Shown here one piece after another: positions 40,690-52,318 of a stretch of 64,000 nt of DNA; within the stretch, counting starts at the first letter, position 1, and each line of letters begins with the position of its first letter. The translations under genes were made by a program, and so were the position numbers. Source of the DNA: Dendrolimus kikuchii (Eukaryota > Arthropoda > Insecta > Lepidoptera > Lasiocampidae); assembly GCA_019925095.2 (NCBI GenBank), contig CM034412.1, forward strand, positions 15,476,001 through 15,540,000. Reading direction: 5' to 3'. The notes below the pieces were generated by a model. It had not been told where the DNA came from. It worked only from the letters and a program-made list of their open reading frames with translations, and made no database searches.

Positions 40690-41170
40690 AAATCGGAGGA
40701 TAAACAGACACATATTTCCAAATTAAACAAGTCGTTACCTATAAATAATACATAACTTCACGCTAGATCCCTTGCGGGGTAGGCACGAACAACAGAGCGC
40801 CATTCGGGCTTATTCTTTCACACCTCACTTGCTTTTTGACATTCATAACTCTTGTCATGCACGCTCGTCTGTTCTTAAGGCTCCCGACATCACCTTCTGC
40901 TAGTACACGATCAATTTGATCATGGAAGGTGTGTCGTGGCCTTCCACGACTTCCGCATCCATCCACTTTTGCATTGTATATCTGTTTAGTCATTCTTTCA
41001 TCATGCATTCTTTCCACATGCCCGAACCACCGTAGCATTCCTTTCCTTACCTTCACAACATAGGCCGATCCTGAACACCCAAACCACAGTGAATTACCCT
41101 ACCGGGGATAGAACCGGGATCTCTAGATTCCAGTGAATTCGGCGAGCTAACAAACAAACTACTGCACAAC
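40690..41170 (-). mobile_element. SINE-G copy split by RTE-1
   Basis: SINE-G 3' block at 40694-40740 (complement) and tRNA-like head at 41060-41165 (GATAGAACCGGGATCTC), separated by RTE-1 at 40750-41057. Confidence 0.5.
40750..41057 (-). mobile_element. RTE-1 LINE 3' fragment
   Basis: - strand KGMLRWFGHVERMHDERMTK frame, then a frameshift in the last 20 codons. Only one TATG unit remains. Confidence 0.8.
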
Positions 41171-41224
41171 GAGGTAAGTATAATAATTGCTACGTTGGTT
41201 ACAATATAAGAGTTACGCCACCGA

Positions 41225-41468
41225 TATATGTTGGAAATACCAACGAAGCGGACGAAACGCTATGCTTCCTCTTTCATCATACGCACCGCTGAAGAGTGGA
41301 ACTCTTTACCGTCGTCTGTTTTTCCTGAAAAATATAATCTAGGTGTCTTTAAGTTTCGCGTGAACAGATATCTTCTAGGTAAGCGTGCTCCACCTTAGAC
41401 TGCATTTCCGCCTGACGTCAGGTGCAATATCAGTCAAACGCGAACCTATCCAATATAAAAAAAAAAAT
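41225..41468 (+). mobile_element. LINE 3' end (CR1/Jockey-type C-terminus)
   Basis: + strand: [20 protein letters not shown], then a [20 protein letters not shown] stretch, stop, short UTR and A11 tail. This WNSLP...FK..V..YL pattern is the usual end of insect non-LTR RT proteins. Confidence 0.7.
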
Positions 41469-41788
41469 TGTTCAAATCTCCGATAATGATTTCTCAGATG
41501 GAGGTCTAATAATGTCTTTGGAAAACGATACGTCGTTACGTGTAATGACGTATCTTTTATCGAAAATAATGAAGTAATAACCACGGCTTAGATTCTATCT
41601 GGGCTATGATAAATCGGACCTTGGAACCCGAAACGTATACTTCATTTAAGACCTTCGGCGTTTGGTAATCTTGATATGCAGGTCACCTTTATCATCAGCA
41701 CGAGGTCATTATAATAATATTATGTAAAATTAAATGTGGAGTTCTTCTAGTTAGTTGTGTATCCGAACTCATAGTTAGTTGTATATCC
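41469..41788. other. Unassigned sequence
   Basis: No gene recognised. GTATCCGAACTCATAGTTAG near 41760 recurs just downstream of the next LTR (42111-42135) as a short tandem motif. Confidence 0.3.
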
Positions 41789-41793
41789 GAACT

Positions 41794-42109
41794 TGTTGCG
41801 GACACAGCACCCCCCTGACCCGCCCGCCGGAGCCCACCTTCTCTCCCCGCCCCGAATAACGCCGACGCCCCTAGCTCGCACAGTTAGCAGCTAGGCGTCG
41901 GACGGAACGGGGATATAAGAAGCGGCCTTGGAGGCCGGAATTGCTCACATACACATAGCGCTTAATCGCACTACTTTACCCGCTGCCATTCATCATTATA
42001 TTCTCTGTAACTTGTTTATGTATAGTTTTAATTTAATCGTAAAAAACGCCAATAATAAGTCATACAGTCCACATCGAGTTGTATTTGGAAGAAGCAACTG
42101 CCACCAATA
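41794..42109 (+). mobile_element. Solo LTR-like element with TATA box
   Basis: 316 bp starting TGTTGCGGACACAGC, flanked by GAACT (41789-41793 and 42110-42114). Inside, GGGATATAAGAAGCGGCC (about 41909) looks like a promoter TATA region. Ends ...CCACCAATA rather than CA, so the right border may be off by a few bases. Confidence 0.5.
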
Positions 42110-42344
42110 GAACTCATAATTAATTGTGTATCCGATCGGTGTGTAAGAGTGAGAACGATAAATAATGAATGAGAGAAAATATATTGAACTTAATTTGACT
42201 TTATTTATACCTTTTGATATAAAATAATACTTTAAGAAATATATTCTGTGGTCTCGTCAATACTATTTTACATAATTCTATCTAATATTACTTGTATTAG
42301 GCAGTGTAATATTTGTACCCCCTATAGGTATGGAGACTTAATTT

Positions 42345-42588
42345 TTTTTTATTGCTTGAATTGAGCAGACAGGCAGACAGCCTGCCTGATGGAAAGCGGC
42401 TAACATCGCCTATGAACATTTGTAACAACGAAGGTGCTACCAATGTGCTGCCGCTCACTAAAGGGCGACTGGAGCCTGGCCAGTAATACCGAAATAATAA
42501 CTCAAAGTTGTTATGACGGCATACTCTAGACCAGGGGTAGACCTTACCACCTAGAGGGTTGTTTGTCGCCTCTTACGACCGCCCGGCC
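42345..42588 (-). mobile_element. SINE-A copy 13 (divergent)
   Basis: T-rich tail complement, ends at GACCGCCCGGCC where it abuts copy 14 head to head. Confidence 0.75.
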
Positions 42589-42862
42589 GGGCGGCCTGTC
42601 GTAAGAGGCGACTTAACAACCCACAGCCATGTGGTAGGGCATTTGCCCAACTGGATGGCTACCACCCCTGGTCTAAAGTATGTCGCCAACAACAACCTTG
42701 AGTTGTGTTCCGGCATTAGTGACCAGGTTCCAGTTTCCCTTAAGAGAGCAGCAGCGCATTTGTAACAAGTTTGCTGTTGCAAATGTCCATAGGCGATGGT
42801 AACCGCTTTCCATCAAGTGGGCCGTCTGCCTGTCTGTTGATCTCCTGCAATAAAAAAATAAA
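42588..42862 (+). mobile_element. SINE-A copy 14
   Basis: Starts CCGGGCGGCCTGTCGTAAG, ends TCCTGCAATAAAAAAATAAA. Together with its 3' flank it is duplicated at 51.65-52.18 kb. Confidence 0.85.
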
Positions 42863-43098
42863 AATAAAATAAAATAAAAACTGGGATTTAACGCTCGGAT
42901 GATCATGTTGACGTCGTTTTAAAAGTAGAAGGTCTTGTAACTGCTCTTTTTATGCGGCCGCATTTAGGCGCTGTCGCCGCTCACTTGCATATGTTTTTAT
43001 ATAATTTACTATTTCTAACTGACTTCCATAAAGTACCTCCTGTACTTAATTTGACTATGATTTAACATCGCTTAATTTAATTTAGAGGTTTTACAGTC
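42863..43098 (+). repeat. Duplicated flank of SINE-A copy 14
   Basis: ACTGGGATTTAACGCTCGGA through AATTTAGAGGTTTTACAGTC, repeated nearly unchanged at 51930-52151. Confidence 0.8.
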
Positions 43099-43305
43099 TC
43101 AATATATATAAATTACGTGTCACGTTGTTTGTCCGCGATGGACTCCTAAACTACTTGACCGATTTTAATAAAATGTTCACACTATGTGCAGTTTGATCCA
43201 ACTTGAAAGATAGGATAGCTTACATTTGGACCTAGTAAGTGGCGCTGCAATCGGGTTCTAAAGTTTATTTCTTCAGGGCAGAATAACGTCTGCCAGGACA
43301 GCTAG
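43099..43305 (+). mobile_element. Non-autonomous Helitron
   Basis: TCAATATATATAAATTACGT start, GGACTCCTAAACTACTTGAC, then GTCTGCCAGGACAG and CTAG|T end. Confidence 0.7.
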
Positions 43306-43563
43306 TATCATATATATTTTGATACAATTTGTTTGCTTATGTATTTTTATATATACAGTTTTTTCACACCTCATTATTTTTTACTGTGTTTACCTATGGA
43401 TCTAAGGCGTAGTAGTGTGGCCGGGTGTTGATGTAATTTCTCCCGAGTTTTAAGCCCGATTGCGTCCGCGGGCGACCCACGCCCTTCGTAGGAATTAAAT
43501 TGTAAATGTTGCCAGCTTAAAAATATTTCGCATTTTTATATATCAAATTATTTATATACAATT

Positions 43564-43876
43564 ATTTTTTTATTGCAGGAGATGAGCAGACAGGCAGACG
43601 ACTCATTTGATGGAAAGCGGTTACCATCGCCTATGGACATTTACAACACCAAAGGTGCTACAAATGCGCTACTGCTCTCTTAAGGGAGACTGGAACCTGG
43701 TCACTAATGCCGGAACACAACTCAAGGTTGTTATGGCGACATACTTTAGACCAGGGGTGGTAGCCATCCAGTCAGCCAAATGCCCTAACACCTGGCTGTG
43801 GGTTGTTAAGTCGCCTCTTACGACAGGCCGCCCGGCCGCAGGAAATTGTATTCTTTCTCCGTTCCAGCACGGATAA
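43564..43876 (-). mobile_element. SINE-A copy 15 (near full length)
   Basis: T-rich tail complement, all blocks, ends CCAGCACGGATA. Confidence 0.9.
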
Positions 43877-44084
43877 TATATTCACTTGAACAATTAATGA
43901 TAGCCTATGTGACTATGTCTGCTTAGAAAGCAGTCTGCAATGCCACGCTAAACACCAACATTACTTATTGGTAAAAAGAAGAAGTAGTATTTTAATTCTT
44001 TAATATTGGAAGAACAGACAAAGAATGTAGACCATGCATCGTCGTCATTTGTATGATAATCGGTAGAACCTTGAGAGGATAGAC

Positions 44085-44285
44085 AAACTCATTTTTTTAC
44101 AAATCGACAAACAAAGACACACATTATACATTTCCAGACTAAGCTAGTTACTTGTGTTATAGATAGACATGGCAACATTGTAGCTAAACCCAGACACCTT
44201 AGTACATAATTGACAGATCGTTAAGGAATTTTACCCTGCCAGGAAACGAACCCGGGACCTATGCGTTGTAGTGAACTATTGTTAC
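44085..44285 (-). mobile_element. SINE-G copy
   Basis: AAACGAACCCGGGACC (complement of the B-box region) and ACAAAGACACACATTATACA (3' block). Confidence 0.55.
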
Positions 44286-44359
44286 ATTACTAATTTAATC
44301 TCATACTTTCTTTAGTTCTAATTTGTTTTGTGCATTAATAAATTAACAAAAAAAGTGCC

Positions 44360-44478
44360 ATAACAGTCAATATAGCGATCCAACGAGGCAACGTAGCCAG
44401 ACTTCTGGAAACCTTACCCATTGACTTCGATGACTTAGGCTCAGTATTCTACTTATAGTCTTAAGGGATTATATGTCG
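44360..44478 (+). mobile_element. LINE-X C-terminal fragment
   Basis: + strand IAIQRGNVARLLETLPIDFD then SVFYL and stop. Confidence 0.6.
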
Positions 44479-44487
44479 AATTTTATA

Positions 44488-44722
44488 CTAATATATAAAG
44501 CTGAAGTGTTTGTTTGTTTGCTTGAACGCACTAATCTCAGGAACTACTGGTCTGATTTGAAAAATTCTTTCAGTGTTAGATAGCCCATTTATCGAGGAAG
44601 GCTATAGGCTATATATCATCACGTTAAGACCAATAGGAGCGGAGCACCAATGAAGAATGTTGCAAAATCGGGTTTTTTTTTAAACTATTGCACGCGGACT
44701 AAGTCGCGGGCTGAAGCTAGTA
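44488..44722 (+). mobile_element. Helitron, second subfamily
   Basis: ACTAATATATAAAGCTGAAG start, GATAGCCCATTTATCGAGGA core, GCGGGCTGAAGCTAG|T end. Confidence 0.7.
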
Positions 44723-45264
44723 CAATATAAGTTAAATTTTGTCCATAGTACTAGTTTTTAATTTACGTATATTTTAGAACATAGTTATGATAAATTTTGG
44801 TAAATTTCAAACTTCACCTGGCAACCTTAAACTTAGCATATATACAAACACAAGCACAGAATTACACAAGCTGGTGTTGATTAAACGTATACGGAATTGT
44901 GAAGATTTTTCCCTCGAAAATAAAAGATTTAAGTAAAAACGAGAAATTGGGGAAAAGATTGCTTGCTTAGCGGGAAAATTCTTTTTCAAATTGTTGTTTC
45001 CACAGAAATATACAAGTTTTTTTGCTTGCTGAGGTTTTTCCATAATTAAACCTTTTGCTTCTTTAACTACGTGTTGGTTAGACTAGGCTTCTCCCGTGAT
45101 TTCTTTCGTGTAAATTTTTACTCTACCACGCTAATTTTAAGGTGATTTCAAATCAACTGATATTTTTTATGATTTTACTAAACGCCGAAGTTGCCTATAT
45201 TTTATACGAGCATAGCAAGTTATGACGTCATATATCTTTAACGAGCCATATAGCATTTAAACAA
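44723..45264. other. Unassigned AT-rich sequence
   Basis: No gene recognised; a 78-codon - strand frame (44807-45043) has no supporting features. Confidence 0.3.
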
Positions 45265-45266
45265 TA

Positions 45267-45858
45267 ACGGCCTTGCTTATAATAATCTCGTTAAGAAACG
45301 ATTAAGCATCTCTTAAGTAAGGGAATCAGAATCAGACCCTAATCAATGAATAACTTTTTTTCACTTATAAACGTGTATTACCTGTTGTTTACCTAAGAGG
45401 AGCAAAGATAAACAAAATTTGAATGATTAAGGTAGGTTGTAGCCAAAATATTTTTTTTTATTGCAGGAGATCAGCAGACAGGCAGATGAACCACTTAATG
45501 GAAAGCGGTTACCGTCGCCTATAGACATTTGCAACACCAAAGGTGCTACAAATGCGCTGCTGCTCTGTTAAGGGAAACTGGAACCTGGTCACTAATGCCG
45601 GAACACAACTTGAAGGTTGTTATGGCGACATACTTTAGACCAGGGGTGGTAGCCATCCAGTCGGGCAAATGCCCTACCACCTGGCTGTGGGTTGTTTTAT
45701 CGCCTCTTACGACAGGCCGCCCGGCCGCAGGAAATTGTATTCTTTCTCCGTTCCTGCACGGATAGATTCGACTAAAGAGGGGTTTATGGGTAAGATTTTC
45801 ACTAATCAGTTGCTGAGCAGTTTCTTTAAATTTAAGAAACGATTATAAGTAAGGCCCT
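45267..45858. mobile_element. MITE family M, copy 2, carrying SINE-A
   Basis: Same element as 26573-26843, interrupted after CCAAAATATT by SINE-A copy 16 and resuming ATTCGACTAAAG. Confidence 0.7.
45451..45765 (-). mobile_element. SINE-A copy 16 (borders fixed by empty site)
   Basis: T9 then ATTGCAGGAG ... CCTGCACGGATAG. The uninterrupted MITE at 26573 shows the site before insertion and so defines the SINE-A ends to within a few bases. Confidence 0.92.
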
Positions 45859-45865
45859 AATTATC

Positions 45866-46365
45866 TCACGGAATATCGCCGTGAAACGGTTTGCCTTGTG
45901 CTAATCGTGATTCGTGCGATGAGAGAGTTCCGGTCGTCCCGTCACACCCCCCTCTATATCCCAATTTGACTGTCCTATCCCCTATACCAATCCCACAACT
46001 CATCCCTTCTGTATGTGCGGATACGAAGTTAAAAAAATCCCCAAATATTCTGTATACACGAAACCGCTGATCGTGTCGCTGATCACCTAAGGCTTCTTTT
46101 TTTTTTTTGCAGGAGATCAGCAGACAGGCAGACGGCCCACTTGATGGAAAGCGGTTACCATCGCCTATGGACATTTGCAACACCAAAGTTGCTACAAATG
46201 CGCTGCTGCTCTCTTAAGGGAGACTGGAACCTGGTCACTAATGCCGGAACACAACTCAGGGTTGTTATGGCGACAAGCTTTAGACCAGGGGTGGTAGCCA
46301 TCCAGTCGGGCAAATGCCCTACCACCTGGCAAAGGGCTTTGCCAAAAAGGCCCCTGCGGGTATTT
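45866..46365 (-). mobile_element. Retroelement fragment interrupted by SINE-A copy 17
   Basis: GC-richer sequence to CACCTAAGGCTTC (46095) and from CTTTGCCAAAAAGGCCCCTG (46337). The joined motif resembles CTAAGGCTTCGCCACAAAGC at 38600, the same family. Confidence 0.4.
46096..46331 (-). mobile_element. SINE-A copy 17 (5'-truncated)
   Basis: T-rich tail complement to CCCTACCACCTGG; the head is missing. Confidence 0.85.
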
Positions 46366-46704
46366 ATTTTATTATTATTTACTTTATTTAAACTTTCATA
46401 ATCTTATGGAAATCTCGCGAGAATATGAAATACTCTTAAGAACAAAACTTTATGGATATGAACCAGAATGTATAATATATACATAACCGTATACACTCGT
46501 AAATATATTTAGAACCTTCTGAATATAATTTCAAGAGATAACGAAGCATATGAACTGTTGCGAACTTCCTAACAAGTCGGGACTCGTAAGCAACGTGTCG
46601 CGTTCCCTTTCCGAAATACAGAACCTTACCTTTGCCCTCTTTGCTCCCTTTTATACGATGCTAATATTTTACGATTATGTAACGTATCGTATGTAAAGTA
46701 ATTT
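46366..46704. other. Unassigned sequence
   Basis: AT-rich; no gene recognised. Confidence 0.3.
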
Positions 46705-46935
46705 TATTTCACTAGCGTCTGCCTGCGAATAGTTAAAAAACCTCCGATTTTGAAACATTCTTCATTAGTGCTCCTATTAGTCTTAGCGTGATGATACATA
46801 GCCTATAGCCTTCCTCGATAAATGGGCTATCTAACACTGAAAGAAGTTTTCAAATCAGACCAGTAGTTTCTGAGATTAGCGCGTTCAAGCAAGCAAACAA
46901 ACAAACTCTTCAGCTTTTTTTATTATATCAATTTC
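46705..46935 (-). mobile_element. Helitron, second subfamily
   Basis: ACTAGCGTCTGCCTGCG end and CTTCCTCGATAAATGGGCTA core, as in 36177 and 44488. Confidence 0.65.
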
Positions 46936-47487
46936 GTAGTCATGAAATTGTAAAGAAGATAAATAGGGCTTTCAAATTATGCTCCCGGAAGGGAGTGAAG
47001 TTGCCCACGTTGCCACATGTTGCCTACGACCGAAGTTGTAGACAACGTGTTGGCAAGTGACGTGCGCAACGACAATAAAGCACTATCGGATACGTTTCCC
47101 TCCTATGTTAACATAAAAATGAACATAAATACAATTTCCTTTCAGACCTGTCTATACTTGGTGTACCCGTTACACACTATTGAATAGACTGTGTTTGTAC
47201 ACTTACGGCCGAGTTTAATTACTCAACTATTATTTATAAAAAAAAAAAAATATTTGGAACTACAACACAAATTACACTAATTTTTTGACATGCAATTTGA
47301 CATGCAGTAAATAAAAAAAAAAACGAAGCAAGTGCAGCTCTAATTTGGTCCTAGCTCAGCATGTTGCTGGTTAGGTTAACCAGCGCTGATTTTCCGCCAG
47401 GGCCATTAAAGTGACATACACAGATAAGGAAGCAAATAAAATACAAAGTGAAAAAAAAAGTCATATTATTTAAAATAAAAAATTGGC
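46936..47487. other. Unassigned sequence with an old dispersed repeat
   Basis: CCTAGCTCAGCATGTTGCTG and CCAGCGCTGATTTTCCGCCA near 47350-47400 match the piece at 19560. Nothing else recognised. Confidence 0.3.
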
Positions 47488-47722
47488 AGACAAACACACA
47501 TATTGTATTATCCCCAAATTAAGCAAGTTACGCTTGTGTTATAGGTAATATACAACGGACTACTCTAAGGCCGACTCCCAGACATCCAGACCATAGTAAA
47601 TAACGGAGAAAATACGTTTCCGAAATTTATTATACCACGAATCGAACCCGGAGCCTCTGCGTTGCAGTGAGGTAGGCCGCCAAAGGCTTAGCCCGCTCAA
47701 CCACAGAGGCCGTCTTAGTAAG
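47488..47722 (-). mobile_element. SINE-G copy
   Basis: CACGAATCGAACCCGGAGCC is the complement of a Pol III B box, and ACACACATATTGTATTATCC is the 3' block. The head (CTCAACCACAGAGG) reads like a tRNA 5' half in complement. Confidence 0.65.
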
Positions 47723-48189
47723 CCGTTTGTATAGTTTGAAATAGTTATATCAATAAGAGTTCAAAAAGAGCAATGTAAAGAAACACACGATATAACAGAC
47801 AGGATAGTTCAAGCACATCCTCCAAATAGGCGCCATACTACTGATACTGTTAACTGCAAAACAATTGAAGACATGAGTAGATGAAGGAGTTATGTGACTA
47901 AAAAAAAATACGTTAAAGGAAAATGTAATGTGTAAAATATGTAATGTAAACAGGCAAGGAAACCATATTAGACCTTAAAACAACGCTTTTTGAATTTCAT
48001 TTTGAAAATTGTAAGTAATGAAGGAGTTATATGTGTAGCAAAGTGATAGTAAAAGAGCTTTGTAGGCCAATTTATCAATATTTACCAATTGTAACATATC
48101 CCTTTCATTCACTCATGTCTTCAATTCTATTATAAAAAAAGTGAAAATTCAATTAGTCTGTGCAGCAACTAGGAGTTAATTTTTATCCG
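47723..48189. other. Unassigned AT-rich sequence
   Basis: No gene recognised. Confidence 0.3.
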
Positions 48190-48480
48190 CGCAGGAACGG
48201 AGAAAGCATACAATTTCCTGCGTTGGGGCGGCCTGTCGTAAGAGGCGACAAAACAACCCACAGCCAGGTGGTAGGGCATTTGCCCGACTGGATGGCTACC
48301 ACCCCTGGTCTAGAGTATGTCTTCATAACAACCTTGAGTTGTATTCCGGCATTAGTGACAGGTTCCAGTTTCCCTTAAGAGAGCAGCAGCGCATTTGTAG
48401 CATCATTGGTGTTGCAAATGTCCATAGTCGATGGTATCCGCTTTCCATCAAGTGGTCCGTCAGCCTGTCTGCTGAAAAAA
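48190..48480 (+). mobile_element. SINE-A copy 18
   Basis: GCGCAGGAACGGAGAAAGC to CTGTCTGCTGAAAAAAAA. Confidence 0.88.
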
Positions 48481-49128
48481 AAAATTTGGAAATGCATTTT
48501 TCGGTATGCGTTTTGTTCTGTGTGTCTGGTGTTAGCCCCAGAGTTATTTATTGTATGATATATATAACACAAGCATAGCTTCTTTCGCTTCGGAGTATAC
48601 GGTGTGTTTAGTCTGTAATCTGTCGAATAATATAATAAGTATATAAATAACAGCCGTATATTTCACAACATGCCAATTCTAGGCTATTGCCCAAACCATA
48701 TTAAAATCCGCAAAAAAATTTGCATGAAATTGAATTTTAAGCCGGTTATTACACTACGCTGATTTTCTGATCCGATATAAATCGGGATGGAATTACAAGA
48801 AAAAAAGACAATCGGAATCTTTACCCAGGTATTTGGCCCTTAAATCACTGTAGTGAAAAAGGTTTTAATCGTTTCTTAGAAAAGAATGAACTATTTATAT
48901 TGCACCGATATGTACGTCGTTGGCCCATTGAGAGCCGACTGTGCGTTGTCACGTCTCCGCGACACGTGTGCCGCTATAATGGCCGTCGTTACATTGTTAT
49001 GTATACTTACTGCTCAGGAAAATGACCCAAATATTCTGTCTTTAAATATTTATTGTATTGAGACGTAAATTTTATTCTTATTTAGAATCGATGATTCAAA
49101 AGCATTTAAAGTCAATATCCCTCAATAT
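48481..49128. other. Unassigned sequence
   Basis: A short frame (48886-49068) includes MAVVTLLCILTAQEN, which looks like a signal peptide, but no donor or second exon is visible. Confidence 0.2.
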
Positions 49129-49445
49129 TTTTTTTATATTTTTTTTTGTAGGAGTTCAGTAGACAGGTAGACGGCGTACTTGAAGGAAAGCGGTTACTAT
49201 CGCCTATGGACATTTGCAACACCAAAGGTGCTACAAATGCGCTGCTGCTCTCTTAATGGAGGCTGGAACTTGGTCACTAATGCCGGAACACAACACAAGG
49301 TTGTTATGGCGGCATACTTTAAACCAGGGGTGGTAGCCATCCAGTCGGGCAAATACCCTACCACCTGGCTGTGGGTTGCTTTGTCGCCTCTTACGACAGG
49401 CCGCCTGGCCGCAGGAAATTGTATTCTTTCTCCGTTCCTGCACGG
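49129..49445 (-). mobile_element. SINE-A copy 19 (near full length)
   Basis: T-rich tail complement, all blocks, ends CCTGCACGGA. Confidence 0.88.
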
Positions 49446-50129
49446 AACTTTACATTACTTCATATAAGGATCTATTCTCATATTTACTAGAACATAAAAA
49501 AATTATACGAACGAAGTTACAAGCACAAGTAGTACACTATAAAGGGTAAACCAAGCACCTGAGAACTCCATTTAAACAAGCCCAAGCCCCTTAAAAGGAA
49601 AATGCTGAAAACAAACGAGTGAAATTGCGCAAAGCATTAAAATACTGGATCTGAACGCGGAGCTGCTACTGAAATGGGACTATCACTTTATATAGTAAGG
49701 TTTGCTGAGTTGTAAAGCAGACGAGCGTTTGAACGCTCAATCACTTTATCCTCAGTATATCAATAATGCGTATGAACCAAAAACTTTGTATCCCTATTTA
49801 CGAAAATTGCGCAGACGGAGGAGTATGAAATTTCGCACACTTATAGTTTATATACAGGAGTGCAGAAAGCTATATTTTTTAATTATGCATAAAAATACAT
49901 TAAATTAATAAATAAAAACATTACACACACTACCATGTATTTGACGCACACACGTATATATAAGTACTTATATAGCCTTGGCGAAATCTGTGATTATAAT
50001 AGTCTTTGACCACAGACTGTTAATAATGTTCAAACTTATAGTTTAAATTAATAATCGACGAATTTTGACCACTGGGCGACCACTAGTTATTATTATTAAA
50101 TAATAGATCCTTGAAAAATAAAAAATAAA
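49446..50129. other. Unassigned AT-rich sequence
   Basis: No gene or known repeat recognised. Confidence 0.3.
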
Positions 50130-50370
50130 CCGCGGTAGCTTTGTGATTAACGCACTTGTGTTCCAAACTTAAAAGGCGCGATTTAAATCCGGGCCGGAAA
50201 ACATGCACTTCGTGCTAATTTACTGACCTAATGTGCATTGTTACATGGTAACTGTGAAAGAATATATCGTGGTGAAACTTGCATATCGAGATAACCGATG
50301 TGCCAAAATCCCTTACCCACCTTAAACAAGCGAGCCGTGTATGCTGTTCGCTCGTTTCCCCCTCCTCTCT
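50130..50370 (+). mobile_element. tRNA-derived SINE (tSINE)
   Basis: CGCGGTAGCTTTGTGATTAA head, TTAAATCCGGGCCGG B-box region and GCATATCGAGATAACCGATG core. Confidence 0.6.
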
Positions 50371-51395
50371 ATATTAAGCGGTTTGTTGTCCAATCGAATC
50401 GAAGCGAATCGCAATAAAATTTTAACATGAAGTTTTACGGGCAAGTTTTCAAGTTTCAAGACAAGTACATTAACAATCTGCCCGTAAAACTTCAACTTAA
50501 ATTTTTGTTGCGATTCGTTTTTCCACTTGTCCGTTGAAGTTTCACTTCTACTGTGTCCCAGCACACATTTCGATTTTTCGCAGGTTCACTGCAAATTGTG
50601 ATTTGGTTAGGTTAGGTAAATTTTAATGAATGCATTTTTTTATTTAAACATATTTTATTTTATCAAACAAAAAAACTGAATTCGATCCGGAACCAAAAAA
50701 CGCATCCATAGTCTACTCTAAAATTACACCGCTTCTCACCACGTCTAGTCTAAATTTATGCCGCTCCTCCACGCGGCCGTGACGCTTTTTCGTGACAGAA
50801 AAATCCTAAGACCCCGTCTATATAGAAGGTTCACTTCAAAAATACTTTTTTCAACACACTTGCTCATAAAGTGGCTCTATGGTCACCGCAATTAGGCACA
50901 GAATGACACCCATTATCAAACTGTGAGTAAAAAACATTATAACTCACTAGTGAGTTATAATTTATTTATTTTTAAATTTTATTGGTTGAGTTGCTTTGTT
51001 CTTAAAAAAGTTTTTATTAAAAAAAAAAAGATCGTGTTCTATAGAACAAATAAATTAATGTTCCTATTGCTTGCTCATCTCATGCAACTTCTTATTTAAA
51101 TAGATAATTTTAACTCGAACGTGTTTAATAAATAAAACTTTCACTCATATATAACTTTTTTTTATCTACTAAATAAAACGAGTTTTTGTTGTTATTTTAT
51201 TCACAAGTGTGTTGAAAAACGTCGTATGATACACGTGTGTATTGATGATTACCGTCCTCGGCTCTCTTAAGACTCTCGCCTACGGCTCGAGTCTCAATGG
51301 CGCCTCGGCGGTAATCACCAATGTTACACACTAGTACCATAATGTACTATTATTTGACAGGTGGTAAATTTATTACTTATTTTTCAGCAAAACGC
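50371..51395. other. Unassigned sequence with inverted repeats
   Basis: TTTTTCAACACACTTG (about 50847) pairs with CAAGTGTGTTGAAAAA (about 51204), and a perfect 26-bp palindrome lies at 50936-50961. Possibly a MITE of about 370 bp (50.84-51.22 kb). No gene. Confidence 0.35.
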
Positions 51396-51619
51396 TAGTC
51401 TGTGGCGTAAAACTGAATTGCATCGTTGAGTGCTGGAAACTTTAGCGAGTTAGGGAAGCATGGACAGCGATCGTTAGCGATATAGCATTGACGTAACTGC
51501 ACTACAGGGCTTAGTATTGATTTAAATTTTAAAACCTGAGTTATTTTTATATTATTTCCATTATGATTAGGTTCATTTATATACATAAAACAAATTCGAC
51601 TATGGCAGAGAACCTTCTT

Positions 51620-51935
51620 ATCCGTGCAGGAACGGAGAAGAAATGGAATTTCCTGCAGCCGGGCGGCCTGTCGTAAGAGGCGACAAAACCATCCACAGCC
51701 AGGCGGTAGGGTACTTGCCCATCTGGATGGCTACTACCCCTGGTCTAAAGTATGTAGCCATAACAATTTTGAGTTGTGTTCCGGCATTAGTGACCAGGTT
51801 CCAGTCTCCCTTAAGAGAGCAGCAGCGCATTTGTAACAACTTTGCTGTTGCCAATGTCCATAGGCGATGGTAACCGCTTGCCATCAAGTGGGCCGTCTGC
51901 CTATCTGTTGATATCCTGAAATAAAAAATAAAAAC
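51620..51935 (+). mobile_element. SINE-A copy 20
   Basis: TATCCGTGCAGGAACGGAG to ATCCTGAAATAAAAAATAAA. Shares the CTTTGCTGTTGC variant with copy 14, consistent with segmental duplication. Confidence 0.9.
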
Positions 51936-52180
51936 TGGGATTTAACGCTCGGATGATGATGTTGACGTCGTTTTAAAAGTAGAAGGTCTTGTAACTGCCC
52001 TTGTTATGCGGCCGCATTTAGGCGCTGTCGCCGCTCACTTGTACATGTTTTTATATAATTTACTATTTCTAACTGACTTCCATAAAGAGGAGGTACTTAA
52101 TTTGACTGTATGATTTAACATCGCTTAATTTAATTTAGAGGTTTTACAATCTTAATATATATAAATTACGTGTCGTCGGT
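51936..52180 (+). repeat. Duplicate of the 42863-43115 flank
   Basis: Near-identical to the downstream flank of SINE-A copy 14, including the Helitron start TATATATAAATTACGTGTC where similarity ends. Confidence 0.8.
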
Positions 52181-52217
52181 TGTCGGCCTGTCCGCTAAAC
52201 TCCTGAAATAAAAAAAA
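52181..52217 (+). mobile_element. SINE-A copy 21 (3' tail only)
   Basis: CGGCCTGTCCGCTAAACTCC then an A-rich tail. Confidence 0.6.
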
Positions 52218-52318
52218 GTCATGAGTTTTTTCGTGCCACAGAGAGTCGTGCATAATACATAAAACTTATAATACGTGGTGACACTATGAAAATTAATTTA
52301 CCCAATATTATTGTCAAC

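Noticed and set aside
43607..43876. Recurring 80-90 codon frame (starts MESGYHRLWTF) in many copies
   Set aside because: It is the antisense strand of SINE-A. It recurs only because the copies are young; there is no independent start or splice context.
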